Part shown: one piece after another, positions 11,166-21,606 of the stretch | Numbering within the stretch: position 1 is the first letter of the stretch | Layout of the letters: the number at the start of each line of letters is the position of its first letter | Origin: Annona cherimola | Lineage: Eukaryota; Streptophyta; Magnoliopsida; Magnoliales; Annonaceae | Length of the DNA stretch: 64,000 nucleotides | Direction: 5' to 3' | Assembly: GCA_030490835.1 (NCBI GenBank) | Contig: CM059975.1 | Span: forward strand, 10,793,579 to 10,857,578 | Program-made: the position numbers and the translations under genes | Notes under the pieces: model-generated | What the model was told of the DNA's origin: nothing | Databases searched by the model: none | What the model saw: the letters and a program-made list of their open reading frames with translations, nothing else

Positions 11166-11400
11166 ACTTGCTCGTCGGACTCTGGAAATGAGAAAGAAGA
11201 AAAAGAAGAAGAAGAAACTGCTTTCATGGATGGTCTTTTGTTCTTCTATCTATTTGTGGCCACTTCATATGCCGTTGGTTTTTGGGGCTTTATATTTTTC
11301 CTTCGCTTCAACAAGGCTTTCAATCAGAGATTTTTCAGTATAGTTGCCCGCTACATAATTTGTTGTGAATGGTGTAATGGTTATCAGATCATAGAGTAGA
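11166..11400 (+). pseudogene. Captured receptor-like protein C-terminus (membrane anchor)
   Basis: The + strand reads SSDSGNEKEEKEEEE, then a hydrophobic helix (GLLFFYLFVATSYAVGFWGF) and a basic, aromatic juxtamembrane tail (FFLRFNKAFNQRFFS) to a TAG at about 11398-11400. An acidic stretch followed by a single helix with GFWG and a short basic tail is the standard C-terminus of plant LRR receptor-like proteins. Only this end is present, and it lies inside a transposon next to an LRR piece in the opposite orientation, so it is a captured fragment and not a working receptor. Confidence 0.8.
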
Positions 11401-11959
11401 TCTTGATGTTTAGCGTCTTTTCGTGATTGTATAACAGGAGCAGGTTTTGTTATCCATCTTTTTTTCAACGTTCATTTTATCTATTTTTAAAATCATTTTC
11501 TGATCCGCGTCATTGAGTACTCACTTTGCACTTGATCAAAGCAACTGAAATCGTATATTCCCTGAGAATTGGAAGAAAAATTTTCCACAGACAGCGCTAG
11601 CTGAATAATGCTATTACAAAAATATTTAACACAATAATCATAACTCGAAAAAATTCTTGTTTACTGTCATGGGACCAAAATCCAGTAACAAACATGTAAT
11701 TTATAACAAGCTCGTTTCTAATGTCCTACGAAAAAGATCCTGCTTAAACGTCTCCTAAATCTTCAAACGTGAGTGCTGAAAGGCCATTCACATCATTCCT
11801 CTACAATGCTTGGACGTTCAGGTCTACAGAACTGCATCTGACTTCAGGCATGGCTCTTGAACAAGCTGCTCAATTGATGAGATTCATAGTTGATCATGGA
11901 AGTCCCGATTTGCATGATATTACTCATACATAAATAGCTCTCAAGCCATTGAAAAACTT
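11401..11959. other. Pack-MULE interior without recognised coding
   Basis: Probably 3'-flanking or untranslated DNA of the two captured genes: downstream of the receptor-like protein stop on the + strand, and downstream of the CobW fragment stop on the - strand. The boundary between the two captures is not visible by eye. Confidence 0.4.
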
Positions 11960-12115
11960 TTACACCAAACAACACTTGAAGCCCTTTTTGAAGAGATCTT
12001 CATCCAAATTCCTCCCTACGAATACAAGCTTGTTTATCCTTTCTTCATCAGGTGCCCATGGTTTGGCTGGGCAGCCATCAAGAGTTGAATGCACGCCCTG
12101 AGGATCAACACAACC
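11960..12115 (-). pseudogene. Captured CobW/ZNG-type metallochaperone C-terminal fragment
   Basis: Read on the - strand, about 12110 to a TAA at 11960-11962 codes for VDPQGVHSTLDGCPAKPWAP, followed directly by DEERINKLVFVGRNLDEDLF and KKGFKCCLV. The order QGVH, RPW-like, E-R-INKLVF(V/I)G-NL and a terminal GF-ACL-like motif is the CobW C-terminal domain of GTP-dependent zinc metallochaperones. The GTPase domain is absent. The fragment starts abruptly near 12115, possibly at an exon edge. It lies on the opposite strand to the receptor-like protein tail, so at least two genes were sampled. Confidence 0.75.
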
Positions 12116-12302
12116 AATGTGAGATATGGATTATCATACAAAATTGTGTAAATAACATACAGTTAAATTTAATTATTTTGTCAGAGCGCAAAAGGCACTG
12201 TAGTATTTAAGAAAGAGAGAGCAATATGAAGAACCTGGAAAACATAGCGTTCGTTGAAACCATGCTCTGTGAATGCTTTGCTGGGCAGCAATATGAAGAA
12301 CC

Positions 12303-12418
12303 GTGTCTGTGAATGCTTTGCTGGGCAGCATCCCTTCTTCCTTCGGAGAAAATCCAGATTTGGAGATACTGGACTTGTCCCACAATGGTTTTGTAGGAGA
12401 AATACCGCATGGGGTCCT
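12303..12418 (+). pseudogene. LRR receptor-like protein fragment within the right MULE arm
   Basis: The + strand codes for VNALLGSIPSSFGENPDLEI followed by LDLSHNGFVGEIPHG, a plant extracellular LRR (LxxLxxLDLSxNxxxGEIP). The left arm has the inverted copy with QNGFSGEIP. Just upstream, gtgaatgctttgctgggcag is repeated (about 12269 and 12308), a small tandem duplication. Downstream the frame runs into GA-rich low-complexity sequence and is not protein-like. Confidence 0.7.
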
Positions 12419-12847
12419 AGAGCGGGAGAGGAGAGAGAGGGAGCAGATGAGAGGGTCCGGGAGCAGGAGGGGTTGTTGTTGCTCTCGGATCTGTGGGAGC
12501 GGGCTGCTGGTTCCTCCGGCGCGAGAGAGGAGACGTCGTCGCCAGGGGGAGGTGAGAGAGGAGTGGAAGAGGAGAGAGAGGGAGCAGCTGACGCACTGAG
12601 AGGGTCAGCGAGAGGGAGGGATCATCGCGTGCGGGCGAAAAGGTGTGGGAGGCTGGAGGGTCGTTGGGAAAAATCCCCCACTGACAGGGGGCTGGGCTGT
12701 CATCTTCCTCCATTTAATGCCCCTGCGCGGTCGCTGCTTTTCGTCAGTTTCATCCAACGGTGGACAGCGATCCCGCAGCATCGAACGGCTTTTATGACTG
12801 GTCGTCGCAGTTGGGTGCGACCGACCGGTCGTAAAAGATCATATCTC
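12322..12847 (-). repeat. Right terminal inverted repeat of the Pack-MULE
   Basis: Complement of 10741-11155. Identity is highest over the outer 130 bp; the middle contains about 100 bp absent from the left arm (around gaaaaatcccccactgacag). The tip ends at ...gatcatatctc, followed by the target duplication. Confidence 0.9.
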
Positions 12848-12911
12848 AACAAAAATAGTATCTCAGTAAGGGTGTTTACACCCATGCGTACAAGGTTTAG
12901 TCAAAATTATA

Positions 12912-13109
12912 ACTGATGTTCTGCATTTCGGCTGCGTGGGTTCGATGCTTGCCTAGTGCATGTCATGTATTCGCGATTTTCCTCTTCAAATGTTGGGGTT
13001 TTACAAGATGTCCCCCAGGTCTGGGAGTAATGTCCCTCCACAATGTGAGGGTTTTGAAAGTGGTTGATTGTAACATCATGTTATCGCAATGTATAATTAC
13101 AATCGAAAA
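12912..13109 (+). mobile_element. SINE-like insertion with pol III B-box
   Basis: About 198 bp present here but absent from copy B (ggttaaaattatatgccgg near 44315) and from the second A copy near 9815. Flanks are near-identical direct repeats, aaaattata (12903-12911) and aaatttata (13110-13118). It contains ggttcgatgct (12939-12949), close to a pol III B-box, and ends in aatcgaaaaaa. No clear A-box, so the head may be truncated. It encodes nothing. Confidence 0.6.
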
Positions 13110-13118
13110 AAATTTATA

Positions 13119-14262
13119 GGACGGACATGACTTTTATAAAATTTGTATCCATACCTACAATGCTTGCTTAAGATTATAGGCCAAAAAAATTTTAATGATG
13201 AAAATATTCTTATAAATAAATAAAATTATAAAATGGCTATTTAATGTGAGGGATATAAAATTTTTATATCAGCAAAGAACTTTTTATGAATAGCATTTCA
13301 AAAGCAAGAGCCAAATAGGGCCGGAGAGTCTAAGACTATAAGAAAAGTTTTCATATGCAATTATGTTTTTTCAGCCATGTGTGAAGTTGGCTGCTGATGA
13401 TAAATTAAAGCAGCAAATTATGTAGCTCATGTCATCATCATTTAGCTAAGAGATAAAATATGTGCATGAGTCACATTTGTTAAAAATAGATATATTTATG
13501 TGTAAATTAAGAAAAATGATTAGATCTATTAACACATACATTAGAACATAATAATAGTTTATAAAATCATTTCTGTATATAGTAGGAATATTTTAGATAG
13601 TTTAGATAATAAAAATTAAAATCCTACTTGAAAATTGATATTCAGTGTTAAATTATTTTGTTAGGTTAATTTTACACATTTATATATGAAGTTTATATAC
13701 AATGATACTAAAAAATGAAAGAGTTCCGCGACAATATAAATAATATTAAATATCACAGATGTAGTAAATTTTTTATCAGCTGTTAAAGTACTAAAAATGA
13801 AAAGAATTGCATAGAGAAAGGTTTCATTGAAACATATCCGTATAACATTAAATGCAGCATAGTTCATAAATATGACAACATTTCCTTATATATAACAATG
13901 CATTAGCTTCAAAGTAGACAGCCGATTTGTTTTATGTGTAGTTGCAAGTAAACAACCGCTTCTGCAGCTAAATCCATGTAGTATACAAAGCCAAAATAAT
14001 GGCTGCATCTAAGGATTATTATTATTATTATTATTTTGCGGCTCCAGAACTTTGTGACAATTTTCTGCGTATACATTTCAAATGTATCATATTGTAATGG
14101 TGGACCCTTCTTCCTTACAAAAATAGCACGAGAGAACATTGAACTTTATTTCCCAAGAGTTATTTTTATTATTATTATTTTTTGAGATCTATTCCCAAGA
14201 GTTTACTTGATAACTTTATTATCTAGATAAGAATCAAATGAAAATTTTAAATAAGAAATCGA
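13119..14262. other. End of duplicated block, copy A
   Basis: Non-coding sequence collinear with B 44330-46233. Similarity stops at about 14258 (aaattttaaataaga), beyond which A continues into the DXS fragment. A short ATT microsatellite is at 14020-14036. Confidence 0.6.
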
Positions 14263-14902
14263 CATCAAGATTTGACATTTTTCATATTCAAAGAGTTTTG
14301 GGCTGCACTTATGTCGGACGTACAATGATTGCTTTGTTGAAGCTTTAGTTGCGGAAGCGGAGAGGGACAAAGATATTGTGGTTGTTCACGTAGATAAGGC
14401 ACGAAATGTTCCCAGAGGTGCTGTCGTTGGGTTGAACATCCCTCTGCACACCGGGTTACCACTTGAGACTGGAAAGGGAAGAATCCTTACAGAGGGCCAG
14501 GATGTGGCTCTGCTTGGATATGGAAGGATGGTTCAGAACTGCCTCAAGGCTCGCTCTCTTCTTGCTGACGATGGTGTTCGGGTTACAGTTGCTGATGCAA
14601 GGTTTCGTAAACCACTGGACATTGAGCTTGTGAGGCAGCTTTGCCAAGAACATGAGTTTCTAATTACAGTAGAGGATGGGACCCACTGGGGGATTTGGAT
14701 CCAATATTCCCACTTTATCACACTTGATGGGCAACTTGATGAAAGCGTCAAGTGGAGGCCTATTGTGTTACCAGATAACCATATAGAGTAAGCATCACCT
14801 AAGGAACAACTCGGTCTTGCTAGCCTAACTGGACATCACATTGCAGCCACAACCTTGAGTCTGCTAGGGCGCACCCGGGATGCTCTTCTCCTGATGCGCT
14901 GA
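14263..14902 (+). pseudogene. DXS-like (1-deoxy-D-xylulose-5-phosphate synthase) C-terminal fragment
   Basis: DXS makes the first intermediate of the plastid MEP isoprenoid pathway. This frame reads RTYNDCFVEALVAEAERDKD then IVVVH, the start of the transketolase-like pyrimidine domain, then jumps to VPRGAVVGLNIPL, so about 140 residues of the catalytic middle are missing. It continues through GKGRILTEGQDVALLGYG, TVADARFRKPLD and VKWRPIVLPDNHIE to a TAA at 14789-14791. The family's last segment follows in the same frame beyond that stop (SPKEQLGLASLTGHHIAATT, LLGRTRDALLLM) to TGA at 14900. The conserved GGFGSH motif is scrambled by two compensating frameshifts near 14685-14720. No N-terminus, transit peptide or thiamine-binding part. 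It is a dead fragment of a DXS gene, probably of the divergent plant DXS clade (inference). Confidence 0.88.
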
Positions 14903-14948
14903 AGGATTCCATCCGACCGGTAGAATCTAAGGAATCCAATTAGCCTGC

Positions 14949-15434
14949 TGTTAGGATCCGATCGATTTGAATGGAAAATTGCTAGGAATTTTATTGATTT
15001 TGTGAGAAATTCTCATTGTTATTACAAGGAAATTTGAAAGAAGAAAGAACAGGAAAAGAGAAGAATAAGGAAAACACTCGTGAGGAGCTAAAGAAGAAGA
15101 ACAAGAGCACATCAGATCTGGGTTCCAAAACTTCTACATTCGAATTGCGTGGCCTTTTATAGACAACTTCACCAACCTCTATGTATCAGCCAGCTCAGCA
15201 TTGACGTGGCAAAACACTCAAGTATCCCTGTATTGGAGTGGTGCCTGAATGCACTCCCTGGGTCTGAGTTGATAACTCGAAAAAATCATACAATCATCTA
15301 CTTTATCCAGCTCTAACAGCATTTGCTCACTAATCGGATCCATAGGCCCATCAATACTAGGCCCACCCTTGACAATAACGGTCTCAACCGCCTCAGTTCC
15401 GACTGAAGTATCCTTTAGCATAGGGGTCCTAACA
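14949..15434 (-). repeat. Gypsy 3' LTR
   Basis: 486 bp, ending in the short inverted repeat tgttagga / tcctaaca. A TATA-like ctataaaagg on the - strand (about 15153-15163) agrees with transcription toward the left. Directly internal to it, 15435-15452 gives the polypurine tract ggtcgggggttgga on the - strand. No partner LTR is in the window. Confidence 0.85.
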
Positions 15435-16506
15435 TCCAACCCCCGACCTGAGAAAGTACTGCGTCCCGTAGTACAAAAGTAGGAATGTGACGCCGAAAGA
15501 CTCCAGCATCCTCCCAAGTATCATCACAAGATGGAAGTCCCTGCTAACGAACACGAATTTCATGCTTGAACTTTTCATCCTTATAAACCTGCCTTACACC
15601 TAAGATTTCTGTAGGAAACAATTGCAAACACCCTTGCTCATCCGCAAAGGGCAACTTATCAGCTACCTTCTGTGCAGGAGGCGCATGCTTCAACAAAGAA
15701 ACGTGAAAAACTGGTTGTATCCGAACACCCTCAGGCAATTTCAGTTTATAAGCAACCGAGCCAATTTTCTCCAAAATGGGAAAAGGACCATAAAAACGAG
15801 CAACTAATTTGTGAAACCTGTTCGACTGTGTAGTCTGTTGTCAAAAAGGTTGCAACTTCAAATAAACTAGTTGTCCAATGTCTTATGTCACAAATCGTCG
15901 ATGAAAATTAGTCAGACTGCAGATTATATCTTGTGCAATGAGTAAAGAATCCCTCGCCTGTTGTATAATTCGATCCCTCTCACGCAGATATATGTTCACA
16001 TCCATCAATTGACAAGACCTACCCTCATCAGGAACTATAGAAGGAGCAGGTCGGCCATATATTGCCTGAAACAGGCTCATATGAATACTAGACTGATAAG
16101 TGGAATTATACCACAATTCAGCCAATGGTAGAAAATCAACCCAAGTGTGAGGCTGGTCCATACAAAAACTCCTCAAATATGACTCCAAAGTCCTATCTAA
16201 AACTTCAGTTTGACCATCGGATTGTGGGTGATAAGCTGAACTATAGGCTAAATTCACCTGTTGTGCTGCAAACAAAGCAGTCCAAAACCCGCTCAATAAT
16301 ATGGAGTCCCTATCGGACGCTATAGTATTAGGCAACCCACAAAGTTTAACCACTTCATTTAAGAACACCTTAGCCACAGACACAACAGTAAAAGGATGGG
16401 ATAGAGCAGTAAAATGCCCCCCTTTAAACAACCTATCCACAACCACCATAATAGTTGTCTTCCCCCGAGACTTCGGTAAGCCAATAATGAAGTCCATAGC
16501 AAGATC
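15435..16506 (-). pseudogene. Gypsy integrase core and chromodomain
   Basis: The - strand codes for the integrase core with DLAMDFIIGLP, VVVDRLFKGGHF, a DRD-containing second catalytic block, and SSAYHPQSDGQTEVLDRTLE, which supplies the catalytic glutamate. It is followed by QPVFHVSLLKHAPP and a chromodomain-like end (ILGVRQVYKDEKFKHEI then a stop, then QGLPSCDDTWED). The stop at about 15542 replaces the tryptophan expected before QGLP (TGG to TAG). The integrase frame also breaks near 15880. Confidence 0.87.
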
Positions 16507-17069
16507 TGTTGAAATTTTCATTAATAAAACAACCGTTTTCGAACGTTTCAGCCATTTCAACGCTCAGCCGTTTGATGCTGACACGTTTTTCAGCGTTTGC
16601 GTTTTGAAATGAATTTCTATTTTGAAACGTAAAATCACAGCCTATATATATGTGTCTCATTTTGCTTGAAAACACACACCGATTCTAGGCTCACCAGCTT
16701 CTGTGGTTCACTTGTGTTCTCCAATTCTAGTGAATAATTTTTATTTGCTTTTTTATTCCATTCAAAGCCTGTTATTTTCAAGTGTTTGGAATCTAGAAGG
16801 GAGGCTGTTTCCATTCTAGACTAGGTACTCTCTTTGTATCCTGGGGGCAAATTGCTATAACTCTAAACAACTGTGAGGGTACAAATATTGCTTTAAGGAA
16901 AGTGACAATTATAACACGCCTGGAAGAGTAACCTATTTTGGTTTGCATAATTTTCACTTTCCTTAAATTTCTTCTTAATTTCCAAGTAATTGAAGAGTAA
17001 CCTATTTTGGTTTGCATAATTTTCACTTTCCTTAAATTTCTTCTTAATTTCCAAGTAATTGCCCCAACA
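16507..17069 (+). repeat. Copia 5' LTR (563 bp)
   Basis: Begins tgttgaaatt and ends ccccaaca; TATA-like cctatatatatg near 16640. It contains a 69-bp direct tandem duplication (units starting at 16923 and 16992) not present in the 3' LTR, which accounts for its extra length. Confidence 0.95.
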
Positions 17070-17105
17070 ATCTTAAGGCAATATTTGTATTTTTCATTTT
17101 CCTAA

Positions 17106-20100
17106 ATGGCCCCCCAATCTACTATTCCCATTGCTAAGCCTGATATCCCAAGGCTGGATGTCTGTGTTGGTACCAACTTCAAAAGGTGGCAACAACGACT
17201 TCACCTCTACCTAACCCACCTTGGAGTTGTCTACGTTTTTACCAACCCGAAGCCTGAAGAAACCACGGATGAGACGCTGCAGCAGCAACGCAAAAGAATA
17301 AAGTGGGAGATGGACAACTACATTTGCAAAGGCCACATCGTCGAATCTCTATCAGACTCTCTCTTCAACGCATACCAGAAGGTGGACACGGCCAAAGAAA
17401 TTTGGGACTCACTTCAGCACAAGTACAACACGGATGATGCCAGTATCAAGAAATTTCTTGTAAGTGATTTCCTTGAATACACTATGACTGACGATAAGTC
17501 AATCCTTGATCAAGTTCATAAGATCTAGCATATCGTCAATCAACTTGAGTCTGAGGGTAGTAAGATAGATGAGTCCATTCTTGTAAGTACTATTATTGCA
17601 AAATTGCCACTTAGTTGGAATAACCACCGCAAGAATTTGAAACAAATGAAAGGTCTTATGAGTTTAGATGAACTTGCTCTTAACCTACGTACTGAAGAAA
17701 AATCTAGACAAAGTGAAAACAAAGACGATCAAATTCAATCTAAAGCTCATATGGTTGAATCTCAAAATCGGGTGACAATTAGCAATAATCAACCCTTTAG
17801 AAAATTTAACTTAAATACTAATAAAACTATTGCTAAGAAGAAAAAGGGACCTTGTTATTATTGCAAAAAGATGGGACATTTGAAAAGGGAGTGTAGGCTT
17901 CTCAAAAAGAAAAATAACACTCAAAAGGGTCCTGAGGCACATTTGACTGAAGAAAATTTTGTTGTTATGATTTCTGAAATTTGTGCTGTGAGTGATGATC
18001 AGACCTGGTGGCTTGATTCTGGGGCTACTAGGCATGTATGCAAAGATAGAAATCAGTTTAAAACCTATGAATCTAGTAATAATGAAAATAATTTATTCAT
18101 GGGTAATTCATCTACCGCCAAAGTGGTAGGGTCAGGGACTGTTATCCTGAAACTGACTTCTGAAAAATCACTCACTCTTACAAATGTGCTTCATGTACCA
18201 GAAATTCGCAAAAACCTGGTCTCGGTTAACCTTCTTAGCAAATACGGTTTTAAATTAGTATTTGAGTCAGATCAAATTATTATTACAAAAGGAGGTATTT
18301 TTGTTGGGAAAGATTATGTTGTAGACGACATGTTTCGCCTGAATGTGAATAATGGATCATCTTCTTCTGCCTATATTGTTGATTCATTTTCTTTATGGCA
18401 TGATAGACTAGGTCATGTTAATTTTAGAAGTATGGACACTATGATAAAATTAGGATTAATTCCTAGATCACCAAATGAATCAACTGATAAATATAAAGTG
18501 TGTGTTCAAACAAAAATTACTAAAAAGTTATTTCAAAAAGTAGAAAGAAATTCAGAATTATTGGGTTTAATTCATTCTGATATATGTGATATGGAAAATA
18601 ACCTAACAAGAGGTTGTAAAAGATATTTTATAACATTTATAGATGATTTTAGTAAATATACTTATGTTTATTTGCTAAAAATAAAGATGAAGCTTTAAAA
18701 AAATTCAAATCTTATAAAGCTGAAGTTGAAAATCAACTTGGTAAAACCATTAAAACTCTAAAATCAGATAGAGGTGGTGAATATTTATCAAATGACTTTA
18801 ATGATTTTTGTGAAAATGTTGGCATAATTCACCAAGTAACAACCCCATATACACCTCAACAGAATGGAACGACAGAAAGAAAAAATAGAACATTAGTTGA
18901 AATGGTAAATTCAATGTTAATAAATGCAGATCTAAGTATAGGTTGGTAGGGTGAAGCTTTATTAACAGCTTGTCACATTCTTAACAGAATTCCACATAAG
19001 AAAACTAAAGTTACTCCTTATGAATTATGAAAAAATAAGGCACCTAATCTTAAATATTTTAGAGTTTGGGGTTGTAGAGCCTTAGTAAGATTACCTGATC
19101 TTAAAAGACCTAAATTAGGACAAAGAGGAATAGAATGCATATTTTTAGGGTATGTAATAAATAGTAAAGCCTATAGATTTGTAGTGGTAGAGTCTAACAG
19201 TCCAATTCAACAAAATACCATTATTGAATCCAGAGATGCTGATTTTTATGAAAATACTTATAAAACTATTCCTAAGCTCAGTAATAATGATGAAACTTCC
19301 TCTTCTCAACCATTGGATAAATTTATAAGTAATGATTCTGCATTTGCAGATAAAACTATAGAAAATGATAATGAAAATATGAGAAGAAGTAAAAGAGCAA
19401 GAAAAAATAGTTATAATCGCTTTGGGCCTGATTTTCAACTATACCTAGTAGAAGGATTCAGAGATAATATAAATGAGGAACACATGGTTGTTTTTCATAC
19501 CGAAGGGGATCCAACTACTTATGACGAGGTAATGAAATCTCCAGGTGTATCATACTGGAAAGAAGCGATCCAAGATGAAATGGATTCAATAATGGAAAAT
19601 GGAATTTGGACATTAGTTGATTTACCACTAGGCTCTAAACCTATAGGTTGTAAATGGATTTTTAAAAAGAAATTAAAAGTTGATGGATCAATTGATAAAT
19701 TTAAAGCTAGGTTAGTAGCTAAGGGGTTTAGGCAAAAAGAAGGTATAGATTTCTTTGATACCTATGCTCCGGTAGCTAGAATTTCAACTATTAGATTATT
19801 AATGGCCCTAGCTTCTATCTATAACCTTGAAATTCATCAAATGGATGTAAAAACTGCATTTCTAAATGGAGATTTAGATGTGGAAATTTATATGGAACAA
19901 CTTGAAGGATTTATAATACCTGGACAAGAAAAGAAAGTTTGCAAACTGATAAAATCATTATATGGTTTAAAACAAGCACCTAAGCAATGACATGAAAAAT
20001 TTGATCAAATTTTATTATCAAATGGATATAAATTAAACCAATCAAACAAATGTGTTTATAGTAAATTTGTTGTAAATAGAGGAGTTATTATATGTTTATA

Positions 20101-21062
20101 TGTAGATGATATGCTCATTTTTGGGACTGACATTGATATTATTGAAGAAACTAAAAGTTTCCTGTTAGTTAATTTCGATATGAAAGATATGGGCAATGCA
20201 GATGTTATTCTTGGCATAAAGATTATTAGACATGGTAATGTATTTTCTCTTTCTCAATCGCATTATATTGAAAAGGTACTCAAGCGATTTAACCATTTTG
20301 ACGCTGGCGTAGCCTCAACTCCTTTTGATCCCAGCATTAAGTTGTGTAAAAATGATGAACGATCTGTAGCCCAGCTTGAGTATGCTAAAGTAATTGGAAG
20401 TTTGATGTATGCCATGTATTGCACTCGACCAGATATTGCTTATGCTGTTGGTGTACTAAGCAGGTTCACTAGTAATCCAGGATATACACATTGGAATGCA
20501 ATTTATAGGGTATTAAAATATTTTAAAAAGACCATTACTTATGGATTGCATTTTAGTGGCGAACCCACTGTATTGGAAGGATACAGTGATGCAAGTTGGA
20601 TTTCAGACACCAAGGAATCCATGTCTAATAGTGGTTGGATTTTTACCATTGGAGGAGCTGCTATTTCTTGGGCTTCCAAAAAAGCAAACCTACATTACAC
20701 ATTCTACTATGGAATCCGAATTTCTTGCCTTGGCCGCAGCAGGGAAAGAGGCAGAATGGCTTAGAAATTTATTAATTGAAATTCTCATTTGGCCTAAGCC
20801 AGTGCCTCCTATTTATTTGCATTGTGACAGCAAAGCAACTCTATCAAGGTCATATAATAAGACTTATAACGGTAAATCAAGACATATTGCATTGAGACAC
20901 AACTATGTAAGGCAATTGCTCCAAGATGGAGTGGTAAACATTGATTTTGTAAGATCAAGTAAAAATTTGGCAGACCCGCTTACAAAAGGCCTTACTCGGA
21001 ACGTGGTCTGGAAAACAGCAAGAGGGATGAGACTTAAATCCACATGTAATGAGTTGCAATGA
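17106..21062 (+). pseudogene. Copia gag-pol polyprotein, decayed
   Basis: Starts ATG 17106. In order: gag; zinc knuckle CYYCKKMGHLKREC (about 17852); protease WLDSGATRHVC (about 18008); gag-pre-integrase WHDRLGHVNF; integrase with SDRGGEY and PQQNGTTERKNR; reverse transcriptase with FLNGDLD and YVDDML (about 20100); RNase H with EGYSDASW; C-terminus DPLTKGLTRNVV. Stops: TAG 17526 (CAG or CAA expected), TAG 18947, TGA 19028 and TGA 19988 (all where tryptophan is expected). Frameshifts: loss of one A near 18690 and gain of one A in a homopolymer near 20680. Confidence 0.93.
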
Positions 21063-21589
21063 CTGAAACTCAACTCTAAGCTTGTAACCCAGGTGTAGAG
21101 TTCAATGAGCAAAGTATGTTATTTCGCAAACTTGCAAGCACTGGTTATATTTATTTATTTAATCCCTCAGGCAGTGCTTGGTTCCTGTAATGTATTTATG
21201 AGGATGAGTGTATTATACTCTTAATGGATCTGAAACTTTTGTGTTGGAGTATTTAATTACAGGGTACTCTAAATAGATCCACCTATATGAGTGTTGGAAG
21301 TGAGGCCGCTTCTGTTTCCAGAGTGTGTGGATTCACTCTGAGGTGCTCATGAAATTGGGACATAGACACATGGCCATAAAAGTGTCACCTTTATAAACAC
21401 TTGATAAAATTCGAAATCTTGTATATGGGGTATTTCCGATCTATCAAATGGGGTCGACAGTTCAAAGCCCTGGCTACTGAACACCTCGCTAGATCTTGAG
21501 ATATTTTCACTAAATGAAGGTTCAAGTCTAAATTGACACCTTTAATTATGTATGAGATTTCCTTGGCTTGAATGGAATTAATTTTATTT

Positions 21590-21606
21590 TGAAAATGGAA
21601 GGAGAA
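21590..21606 (+). other. Copia polypurine tract
   Basis: tgaaaatggaaggagaa directly before the 3' LTR, the primer for plus-strand synthesis in this class. Between RNase H and this site (21063-21589) there is about 530 bp of non-coding DNA with no recognised feature. Confidence 0.7.

Larger units (their letters stand above)
10741..12847. mobile_element. Pack-MULE: non-autonomous Mutator-like element carrying gene fragments
   Basis: A 2107-bp element with long terminal inverted repeats (left about 10741-11155, right about 12322-12847). Both tips read gagatatgatcttttacgac inward. It is flanked by a perfect 9-bp direct repeat AACAAAAAT (10732-10740 and 12848-12856), the size typical of Mutator-like transposition. 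Copy B has the unoccupied site (agcaaacaaaaattagtatctc near 44255), and so does a second copy in A near 9760. No transposase is visible. The interior holds fragments of an LRR receptor-like protein and a CobW-family gene. It is much more GC-rich than its surroundings at the arms. Confidence 0.93.
1..14258 (+). repeat. Segmental duplication, copy A
   Basis: Collinear with 30716-46233 on the same strand, covering the NLR LRR region, its 3' flank and about 11.5 kb of non-coding DNA. Landmarks shared with copy B: end of the NLR (2721 / 33382), the A-rich tract (3330 / 34300), a MITE (4310 / 35105), a foldback (6985 / 39465), a second MITE (7944 / 40655), the ctccag/cgtcttcatcc block (9400 / 43120) and the tract ending in aaaattttaaataaga (14258 / 46233). 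Copy A lacks several kilobase-scale segments of B and carries later insertions of its own. The left end is outside the window. Confidence 0.9.

Noticed and set aside
12254..12916. 220-residue frame through the right MULE arm
   Set aside because: Only the short LRR piece is protein-like; the rest is translated GA-rich repeat and terminal inverted repeat, running out past the element's end.
14378..14791. Working DXS or pyruvate dehydrogenase E1-beta gene
   Set aside because: Only C-terminal DXS parts are present, with about 140 residues missing, a premature stop and scrambled GGFGSH; no promoter or N-terminus.
15218..15517. Separate gene on the - strand near 15300
   Set aside because: It spans the gypsy LTR, polypurine tract and pol end, out of the pol frame.
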